DNA from: an uncultured Fidelibacterota bacterium
GTDB lineage: Bacteria; Marinisomatota; Marinisomatia; Marinisomatales; UBA1611
Assembly: GCA_913041325.1 (NCBI GenBank)
Contig: CAJWHU010000043.1
Span: 1 to 10,459, forward strand
Direction of reading: 5' to 3'
DNA length: 10,459 bases
Shown here piece after piece: positions 1 through 5,420 of this stretch. Made by a program: the position numbers and the translations under genes. The stretch's first letter is position 1, and the number at the start of each line of letters is the position of its first letter. A model generated the notes under the pieces. It did not search any database and had not been told where the DNA came from. It saw nothing but the letters and a program-made list of their open reading frames with translations.

Positions 1-2
1 AA

Positions 3-1541
3 AACTATATGCTCCAGGGTGTACCAACCCACCACAATGGCGGCTTGAATAATATAGTATTTCAAGTCAATGACGGACATGGCGGTCATGCAAACCAAGA
101 CTTTAGTGTTGCCGTCGCTGTAACCCATTTAGAAATCTCGGGCGATCCCGGCTTCCGGCTTCTTTCCAGCCCAGTATCTGGAGCTGTCTTTAGTGATCTC
201 TTAGAAGAATTATGGACTCAGGGTTCTGATGGATCTGATTTACCAGGTGCCAGTCCAAATGTCTGGACATACGACAATGGTTGGGTGCCTGTTGTTGATC
301 TAAATAACGATGTATTAGAGGCTGGAGAAGGCTTTGTTGTGTATGTGTATTCGGATACTGATTTTGATGGAGAAGATGACTTACCAGTTACTATTGGAAT
401 TGATGATCAATTCGAAAATGGCATGACTATGAACCAAGCATCATTAAATGTTGCGACAAATCCAAGCCACTGGAACCTGGTGGGAAATCCTTATGGCTTG
501 CATGTTAAAATCAACCAAATGTTATTAGACAATCATTCAAAGTTTAATTCAACAGTTTATAAAATGGATCATGACAACCCAGGGTATAAAACACACAATG
601 GTATTGTTGGGAATATTGATGAGGGACTAATCAAGCCATTTGACGGTTTTTGGATCCAAGCCGGTTCTGAGGGCGATGCATTTGAGTTCTACGAACACTC
701 CATCAGGAAAGGTCATCTAAACAGCACTGCTAGAACAAACAATAGAGACCAATCGTCTGGAAGTGCAACATTTACATTTTCCGATGGTCAATATACGACA
801 AATGTTTATCTATCATTTACTGAAGATGGAGAGATCAATCTAGATCCTGCAGATGCCAAGCAGATTATACCAATGTCTCCAGCTGAGCATTTAACAAGTA
901 TGATTTATGAATCAGGTAACGCACTTGCCATTAATAATCTTCCAATAAACTTGGTTGTTGACCTAGCATTAGATATGGATGTTATGCTTCTTGACCCTGA
1001 TGATGAAGGTTACCAAACTCAGGAAACACAGGTTAATATGACATGGGATATCGCGAATCTCCCCGATGGAATATCGCTTGTACTACAAAATAACACTACA
1101 GGTCAGAACATCAATTTATATGGATTCCCATCTGCAAATATCAATTTACCTGCAAAAGGCGGGTTTTTATTCCCAGAAGAGTTAATGCAAACATATCCAA
1201 GCGTCGGTGAATCTCAGTTTTCTCTTTTTGTAAATACAGATATAACGAGTACAAGCAAAGAGCAGTCTACATTACCTGATCAAATTGTTCTTCATGATGC
1301 ATACCCTAACCCGTTCAATCCCAGCACGATGATTAGGTTTGATCTCAAACAAATAGATCATGTTAGGCTAAATATTTTTGACCTAAAAGGAAGGCACGTT
1401 GCTAGCTTAGTTGATGAGATAATGCACTCTGGTAATCATCAAGTGCCGTGGAACCCAGTAGCTCTACCTTCTGGCGTTTACCTTGTAGATCTTAAGACCG
1501 GCAAAAAATCTTTTAAACAAAAAATAACGTACATAAAATAG
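3..1541 (+). CDS. Secreted T9SS cargo protein, C-terminal part (5' truncated)
   Basis: The reading frame is open to the left edge, so the ATG at 9 is probably internal; only the last 512 or so residues are visible. The first ~40 residues (VNDGHGG motif) look like the end of a cadherin/Ig-like beta-sandwich repeat. A segment beginning GFRLLSSPVSG follows, then WTYDNGW and further beta-rich sequence rich in Asp, Gly and Asn, as in large FCB surface proteins. The last ~80 residues hold AYPNPFNPST, then FDLKGRHVASL and SGVYLVDLKTG, the standard layout of a T9SS type A sorting domain. In known T9SS bacteria this domain directs export across the outer membrane and is then removed, often with the protein attached to the surface. 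Catalytic function is unknown and no enzyme motif was seen; adhesion or matrix binding is only a guess. The next gene starts 8 bases after the stop, so co-transcription with the exosortase cassette is likely. Confidence 0.88.
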   Translation, partial: NYMLQGVPTHHNGGLNNIVFQVNDGHGGHANQDFSVAVAVTHLEISGDPGFRLLSSPVSGAVFSDLLEELWTQGSDGSDLPGASPNVWTYDNGWVPVVDLNNDVLEAGEGFVVYVYSDTDFDGEDDLPVTIGIDDQFENGMTMNQASLNVATNPSHWNLVGNPYGLHVKINQMLLDNHSKFNSTVYKMDHDNPGYKTHNGIVGNIDEGLIKPFDGFWIQAGSEGDAFEFYEHSIRKGHLNSTARTNNRDQSSGSATFTFSDGQYTTNVYLSFTEDGEINLDPADAKQIIPMSPAEHLTSMIYESGNALAINNLPINLVVDLALDMDVMLLDPDDEGYQTQETQVNMTWDIANLPDGISLVLQNNTTGQNINLYGFPSANINLPAKGGFLFPEELMQTYPSVGESQFSLFVNTDITSTSKEQSTLPDQIVLHDAYPNPFNPSTMIRFDLKQIDHVRLNIFDLKGRHVASLVDEIMHSGNHQVPWNPVALPSGVYLVDLKTGKKSFKQKITYIK

Positions 1542-1549
1542 AGTTCATT

Positions 1550-1729
1550 ATGAGAAACAAAGTCTATAGCATGGCCGCATTTTTATTATATAGTGCAAAC
1601 TTAATACTAGCTCAAGATCCTCCTCCTCTTCCTGACGCACCTACCCAAGGACCCATAAATGGTCTAGTTTTTCTTCTTATCGGCGGTGCGGTGATTGTTG
1701 TAAAAAAATATTTTGGAAGTAATAGATAG
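1550..1729 (+). CDS. 59-residue secreted mini-protein with PID-CTERM-like sorting tail, probable exosortase substrate
   Basis: A short ORF runs from ATG 1550 to TAG 1727-1729. The protein has a signal peptide (MRNK, hydrophobic core to about residue 20, cleavage likely after LILA before QDPPP). A short proline-rich spacer (residues 21-34) leads to a PING motif at 35-38. A hydrophobic helix spans about 39-51 and a basic end carries KK and a final R. This signal peptide / short motif / helix / basic end order is the classic exosortase or archaeosortase recognition tail, and PING resembles the PID motif of small substrates beside exosortases in Bacteroidota. Its last 17 bases overlap the exosortase gene, which supports a dedicated enzyme-substrate pair. 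The mature extracytoplasmic part would be only about 16 residues, so its job is unclear: a surface peptide, a carrier for a modification, or a regulatory substrate. A simple small membrane protein is the alternative. Confidence 0.72.
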   Translation: MRNKVYSMAAFLLYSANLILAQDPPPLPDAPTQGPINGLVFLLIGGAVIVVKKYFGSNR

Positions 1730-2261
1730 AATAAAGAAGAACCCTTTTTCAGGATTCTTAATCAAAGCTTTCTTTTTTTATATAATTTGGCAACTTGTTT
1801 ATGATCTAGTATTATATCCTGATGGTAGACTTGATGACTTCCTTGCTCTAACAACGGTATTCTTTTCAAAAAATATTCTCAACGCTCTTGGCTGGATAGT
1901 ATACACCCATGAGAGACTTATTTGGATTGAGGGAACTCAAGGCCTTGAGATAGTAAATGGTTGCAATGCTCTCAAGCTAATGGTTCTATACTCTGGTTTT
2001 ATAATCTGTCTTGGAAATGGATTAGGAGAGAAACTTAAGTTTTTAACTTTTGGCATAGTAACAATTTACATGTTGAATACAATCCGAATTGTTCTTTTCA
2101 ACTTGGTAATATTATATTTCAAAGATTACTGGAATATCATTCATGAATTTAGTCCATTTATATTTTTCTATCCCTTTATACTATGGGTATGGTATAGATG
2201 GACATTAGTTGGTATAAAAAACCGCGACATTCATTCGCTTTACGAATCTTCACTATCTTAA
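1713..2261 (+). CDS. Exosortase/archaeosortase family transpeptidase
   Basis: A 182-residue polytopic membrane protein. Exosortases cut C-terminal sorting tails at the cytoplasmic membrane and are thought to transfer the protein to a lipid or glycan acceptor. The three invariant family residues are in place: Cys84 in VNGCNALKL, Arg125 in LNTIRIVLF and His144 in IIHEFSPF, each at the edge of or within a hydrophobic helix. Helices are visible at about 16-33, 43-63, 86-101, 109-134 and 146-166. The size matches short single-domain exosortases of Bacteroidota such as XrtF, without the periplasmic EpsI-type extension of longer ones; I cannot fix the subclass. The start is TTG at 1713: an in-frame stop lies at 1701-1703, and no ATG occurs before the first helix. 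The start sits inside the end of the 59-residue gene with no clear Shine-Dalgarno sequence, so coupled translation is likely. Confidence 0.87.
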   Translation: MEVIDRIKKNPFSGFLIKAFFFYIIWQLVYDLVLYPDGRLDDFLALTTVFFSKNILNALGWIVYTHERLIWIEGTQGLEIVNGCNALKLMVLYSGFIICLGNGLGEKLKFLTFGIVTIYMLNTIRIVLFNLVILYFKDYWNIIHEFSPFIFFYPFILWVWYRWTLVGIKNRDIHSLYESSLS

Positions 2262-2707
2262 CTCTTTCTGCATTGCTCTATGTATCTTTGATTAGACCGA
2301 TGAGAATAAATATTAACAAAGATTTTATATTCCCTTTTTTTTCAGAATTTGCAGATTCTAATGTAACAAAAGTACAATATAAACCTAGGCGAATTGATAT
2401 TCTACCAAATGGCTACGATATCCCAAGAGGATTCGGTATTCCTTTTGGAGGTTATTTTTGGTTACCACTATCATTACTTATTGCGTCAAAGAATATTAAT
2501 CTATCGAAAAAGCTATTTTTTTATCATTTATTTTTAAGTATAGTGCCGCCTTTTTTTGGCTTTCTATTTATAAAAGGATACAAATTTGCAGGAATAATAC
2601 TGCAGGTCAACGAAATGTTTTTTATCACTCTTTTTTTGTTCTTTCTTTTTGTGGGGATTAAACAGATTTATGATATCTGGGATAGCAAGAAGCCTCTAAA
2701 TATATAG
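2198..2707 (+). CDS. Four-helix membrane protein, probable exosortase partner
   Basis: A 169-residue protein whose ATG lies 64 bases inside the exosortase gene in another frame. It has a basic N-terminus (KKPRH), a first helix at about 14-33 and a loop of about 45 residues (34-78) that should face outward. Three more helices follow at about 79-97, 105-126 and 135-156, and it ends in a basic tail. Basic residues in the predicted cytoplasmic segments agree with this topology. The stretch GFGIPFGGYFW (78-88) is the most motif-like part. Exosortases of Bacteroidota often have a small multi-helix membrane protein encoded immediately downstream with overlapping ends, and this gene fits that role by position, size and topology. 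I cannot name its family from sequence alone. The gene is AT-rich and has several runs of 7-8 T encoding Phe. The last codons form the left arm of the terminator. Later starts (for example Met35) would remove helix 1 and seem less likely. Confidence 0.78.
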   Translation: MDISWYKKPRHSFALRIFTILTLSALLYVSLIRPMRININKDFIFPFFSEFADSNVTKVQYKPRRIDILPNGYDIPRGFGIPFGGYFWLPLSLLIASKNINLSKKLFFYHLFLSIVPPFFGFLFIKGYKFAGIILQVNEMFFITLFLFFLFVGIKQIYDIWDSKKPLNI

Positions 2708-2717
2708 AGGCTTCTTT
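2687..2717 (+). terminator. Rho-independent-type terminator of the exosortase cassette
   Basis: A perfect 11-base-pair stem (2687-2697 aagaagcctct with 2706-2716 agaggcttctt) and an 8-base AT loop. The right arm ends in CTTCTTT, which gives a short, weak U-tract. The left arm and loop lie in the last codons of the four-helix membrane protein and its stop codon is at the start of the right arm, so the hairpin sits exactly where the operon should end. On the other strand there is no T-run after the hairpin, so strong termination of the tRNA transcript is less certain. Confidence 0.6.
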
Positions 2718-2721
2718 AATG

Positions 2722-2794
2722 CTCCGGAGGAGGGACTCGAACCCCCGACAAAGTGGTTAACAGCCACCTGCTCTACCAACTGAGCTACTCCGGA
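2722..2794 (-). tRNA. tRNA-Asn (anticodon GTT)
   Basis: A 73-base cloverleaf reads on the minus strand. Acceptor arms are TCCGGAG and CTCCGGA (7 of 7 paired). The D arm is GCTC/GAGC with AGTTGGTA in the loop. The anticodon stem is GGTGG/CCACT with loop CTGTTAA, giving anticodon GTT. The T arm is GGGGG/CCCTC with loop TTCGAGT. The discriminator base is G, and a complete CCA is not encoded, so CCA would be added after transcription. It lies 57 bases after the symporter stop on the same strand and could be transcribed from its own promoter or by read-through. Confidence 0.95.
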
Positions 2795-2805
2795 AAAATT
2801 AAATT

Positions 2806-2871
2806 AATAAAAACGCTGGCGAATTTATTGTCATTTAAAGAAGCCTCAAAGTTACATTTCTTTTTCGCCAG
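2806..2871 (-). terminator. Possible terminator after the symporter gene
   Basis: On the minus strand CTGGCGAA (2871-2864, within the last symporter codons) can pair with TTCGCCAG (2823-2816). Two bases later comes TTTTTATTAATTT, a T-rich run. The 40-base loop is long for an intrinsic terminator, so the call is tentative. If real, it would end the long minus-strand operon just before the tRNA, and the tRNA would then need its own promoter. Confidence 0.38.
2835..2847. repeat. Third copy of the terminator arm; 13-base inverted repeat flanking the tRNA
   Basis: The 13 bases ttaaagaagcctc here are the exact reverse complement of 2707-2719, on the other side of the tRNA. Ten of them (aagaagcctc) also match the left terminator arm at 2687-2696 directly. 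In the minus-strand transcript the middle copy could pair either upstream, enclosing the whole tRNA, or downstream, forming the terminator hairpin. Confidence 0.7.
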
Positions 2872-4711
2872 TTAATTTTCTGTTTTCGTCGAACAAACCA
2901 CTTTTCTGCTGATCATTATTTATCATAACGATACCGTCCATATCATGAGGCTCGCCATAAACAGAGTGAATTGACTTTAAACCTCCAAGCCATTTTCTAC
3001 TATCGCAAAGATAAACTAAATCACCTACTTCGGCCTTCATTTTTAGCATATCGTTTTTTGAAAATCGAATAGAATTGCTATCAGAATCCGACAGCTCCCA
3101 ATCAACGTTTACTATTTCACCCTTGGCATTGTTAACCTCTCCACCTTTGAAACTAGCTTTCAATTTGGAAACATCATATACCGTCAACCCATCGACTTTA
3201 TCTTTAGATGGTGGTTTAGTCAATAGACTGACTATTATACCCACACTAGCACAAACAAAAATATTGTATAAAGCGCCAATATAGGAATAACCTTTATCAG
3301 GACGGAGTTCAATACCATGTGAAAATGGCGCGATAAGTTCATGATTAAACTGGCCAAGTATCATAAGAAAAGCACCTACAGTAAATGTAGCTATCACAGC
3401 AGGAGTGGTAAATCTTTTCCAGAATATGCCTAAGAATACTGCTACGACCAATGGAGGCGTAAATGTAGAGTGAAACCATCCATGCGCCTCATAGATTGAT
3501 TCAAACGAATTAAAAAAAGGAACTAGAAGAACTCCGATAACCTTTATAGCTATTGAAGCGTACCGGGCTATCTCAAGCTGTTTTTCCTCTGAATGTTTTT
3601 TCTTTGTAAGCGGCCTATAAATATCGTTAACAACAATAGCGGATGATGCATTCACAAGCGTATCAGCTGTTGACATAAGTGCGGCACAAAGAGCGGCAAT
3701 GATAAATCCGAATACACCAGGGCTAGCTACAACATTAGTTACCGCTACAAATACATCATTGGGTTGAAGATCTACAGGAAGAATCCCAGGCATTCCATTA
3801 GCTATTGCTCTCCCAATCCAACCTGCATTTGAAACAACAATTGCAGATATTGGAAGAACAAAGAGTACGTTAAAGGCTGCAGCTTTCCTTCCCTCATTAA
3901 CGTTCTTTGCAGCCATGAAGCGCATAATTAATCCCTGGTTTAAGAAGAGAAATCCTATAGAGCCCGCAATCCCATCCTGCCAAAATATTCCAACAAAATT
4001 AAAGTTGGGAGGGTGATTGAAATGGGCAAGTGGCAGTTTTTGTTCTGGGGTTAAATAGTTCCAGAAGTAAGAAATCCCGATAGAGAACTGTCCTTCTCCA
4101 AGGTATTCCAACCCAAGGGCAAACAATAATAGGCCTGCAAATAATAATATTAAACCTTGGAATAAATCTGTAAATATTACCGATGTCTGCCCTCCAAAGT
4201 GCATGTATATAGTTGTCGCTATCGCAATTATAATCACTGTTGCCATGAGTGGTATATTATAAATTCGATATAGCGCGGTTGCTAATGTAAGTAATTGTAT
4301 GGCGATATAACCTAGCATATATAACAGCGTCATTGTTGTTGCTAAATATCTCGCAGTTTTATTAAACCTCTTTTCAAAGTACTCTGGAATCGACCGCACT
4401 TTTGTGTAGTATATAATAGGCAACCAACCAAACATAAAAAGAGGCATAAAAAACCAATCGTTCATGTATGTCATTGTCGATGAAAATCCATATTGATACG
4501 CTTTGGTCGAGTATTTAACAAAACTATGAGAACCTATCCCTGTAGCAACAATTGATATAGTTATTAACCACCATGAGAATCGCCTACCTCCGAAGAAGTA
4601 GTCTGAAGTATTTCTGCTGTATTTTCCGAAGTATGCTCCAAATCCCATAACTAACAGAAAGTATATAAGTATTACAATCCTATCAATACCTGTACCAACG
4701 GTTATTTCCAT
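2852..4711 (-). CDS. Sodium:solute symporter (SSS family) with soluble C-terminal tail
   Basis: A 619-residue inner-membrane transporter of the SSS (LeuT-fold) family, which couples inward Na+ flow to solute uptake. Family marks are SDYFFGGRRFSWW (36-48, after helix 1), GGQTSVIFTDLFQ (173-185) and MSTADTLVNASS (346-357). The last is the helix-8 segment that normally supplies Na+-binding Ser/Thr residues. About 13 hydrophobic helices run to residue ~497. The substrate cannot be read from the sequence; sugars, amino acids, organic acids and polyols are all known in this family. Residues ~500-619 form a hydrophilic tail with GDLVYLCDSRKWLGGLKS near 580, beyond the core, probably cytoplasmic. The start is ATG with GAGGG 5 bases upstream, overlapping the end of the small membrane-protein gene only 9 bases away, so the two are probably translated together. 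It is the last protein gene of the minus-strand run. Confidence 0.93.
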   Translation of the reverse strand: MEITVGTGIDRIVILIYFLLVMGFGAYFGKYSRNTSDYFFGGRRFSWWLITISIVATGIGSHSFVKYSTKAYQYGFSSTMTYMNDWFFMPLFMFGWLPIIYYTKVRSIPEYFEKRFNKTARYLATTMTLLYMLGYIAIQLLTLATALYRIYNIPLMATVIIIAIATTIYMHFGGQTSVIFTDLFQGLILLFAGLLLFALGLEYLGEGQFSIGISYFWNYLTPEQKLPLAHFNHPPNFNFVGIFWQDGIAGSIGFLFLNQGLIMRFMAAKNVNEGRKAAAFNVLFVLPISAIVVSNAGWIGRAIANGMPGILPVDLQPNDVFVAVTNVVASPGVFGFIIAALCAALMSTADTLVNASSAIVVNDIYRPLTKKKHSEEKQLEIARYASIAIKVIGVLLVPFFNSFESIYEAHGWFHSTFTPPLVVAVFLGIFWKRFTTPAVIATFTVGAFLMILGQFNHELIAPFSHGIELRPDKGYSYIGALYNIFVCASVGIIVSLLTKPPSKDKVDGLTVYDVSKLKASFKGGEVNNAKGEIVNVDWELSDSDSNSIRFSKNDMLKMKAEVGDLVYLCDSRKWLGGLKSIHSVYGEPHDMDGIVMINNDQQKSGLFDENRKLTGEKEM

Positions 4712-4720
4712 ATTACCCTC

Positions 4721-4927
4721 TTATTGCGCTACCAGAATAAAAGTTGCGTGAATCGATGCATAATAAATAAACCCAAAGAACAGAATCACCAACCACTTTT
4801 TATGCTCAGATAAAGAAACGTCTAATGCATTAGTTTTAAGAATTAAATATATTCCTACCAAAAATGCAAAACCTCCAACTCCGTAAAGATAAACAAAGGG
4901 CAGCCAGGTGCGAGCAAAATCAAGCAT
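4721..4927 (-). CDS. Small two-helix membrane protein, possible symporter partner
   Basis: A 68-residue protein with two hydrophobic helices (about 8-30 and 46-66) joined by a hydrophilic loop (KTNALDVSLSEHKK). It has no recognisable catalytic motif. Its ATG overlaps the HIT gene stop (ATGCTTGA, 8 bases shared), and its stop is 9 bases before the symporter start, so all three should be expressed together. Some SSS transporters are encoded next to small membrane proteins of this size, so a role as an accessory subunit or assembly factor is a reasonable inference. I do not recognise the family. The ORF is believable because of its clean two-helix design and the tight spacing on both sides. Confidence 0.72.
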   Translation of the reverse strand: MLDFARTWLPFVYLYGVGGFAFLVGIYLILKTNALDVSLSEHKKWLVILFFGFIYYASIHATFILVAQ

Positions 4928-5420
4928 TTATACTTCCAAATTTTGATTCAAAATGTGGCTTCAAAGAAATCCACGTTTCAACTAATCCCTCAACAAGAAC
5001 TTTAGTATTGCCGACTACAGGCATAAAATTAGTATCCCCCTTCCACCTTGGTACTATATGGTAGTGAATGTGTTCTTCTATACCAGCTCCACCAGCTTTG
5101 CCTATATTGACACCAAAGTTGAAACCTTCAGCACTCATTACCTTTCTTAGGATATTCATTGTCCCTTTTGCAAATGCCATTATTTCGTTATTACATGTAT
5201 CCGATATTTCATTGATGTCTGAAGTATGCTCATATGGCGATATCATTATATGACCATTAGAATAGGGATACAAATTCATGAGTATAAAACTTTCCTTGCC
5301 ATGGTGCAGGACAAGATTCTTTTTATATTGAGTAGTCTGTGATTTATCACAAAATACACACCCACCCTCTTTTGGAGTACGGATGTAATCCATTCGCCAA
5401 GGCGCCCAAAGTTTATTCAT
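4920..5420 (-). CDS. HIT-family protein, Ap4A phosphorylase/hydrolase-like
   Basis: A 166-residue histidine-triad protein. The triad is H117-I-H119-Y-H121 in EEHIHYHIVPRW, where the middle His normally attacks the alpha phosphate of a nucleotide. LWAPWRMDYI at the N-terminus, NLYPYSNGHIM (49-59), NFGVNIG and PRWKGDTNFMP match the branch that includes mycobacterial Ap4A phosphorylase. The likely role is breakdown of diadenosine polyphosphates or related nucleotides in the cytoplasm. CVFC (21-24) is a probable zinc-binding pair seen in many HIT proteins. I chose ATG 5420 rather than the longer start at 5480. The extra 20 residues would be lysine-rich and lie inside the EF-G-like gene, while 5420 places the family N-terminus correctly and overlaps that gene's stop by 8 bases (ATGAATAA). 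GAGGAAGGAG immediately upstream can serve as ribosome binding site. Confidence 0.92.
   Translation of the reverse strand: MNKLWAPWRMDYIRTPKEGGCVFCDKSQTTQYKKNLVLHHGKESFILMNLYPYSNGHIMISPYEHTSDINEISDTCNNEIMAFAKGTMNILRKVMSAEGFNFGVNIGKAGGAGIEEHIHYHIVPRWKGDTNFMPVVGNTKVLVEGLVETWISLKPHFESKFGSINA

Noticed and set aside
9..11. ATG at 9 as the true start of the first gene
   Set aside because: The frame is open to the window edge and the first residues already look like the middle of a beta-sandwich repeat, with no signal peptide for a protein that must be exported.
1773..2637. Runs of 7-8 T in the exosortase and partner genes as possible phase-variation tracts
   Set aside because: The runs encode Phe in membrane helices of an AT-rich gene, are no longer than 8 and are scattered; nothing singles one out as a switch.
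2722..2794. tRNA-Asn as a phage or island attachment site
   Set aside because: No second copy of the tRNA 3' end and no integrase is visible in the window; the repeats here flank the tRNA rather than duplicate part of it.
3075..5253. Plus-strand ORFs of 61-69 codons at 3075-3284, 4864-5064 and 5068-5253
   Set aside because: They lie antisense to the symporter, HIT and small membrane-protein genes, have no domain signature and look like reverse-frame shadows.
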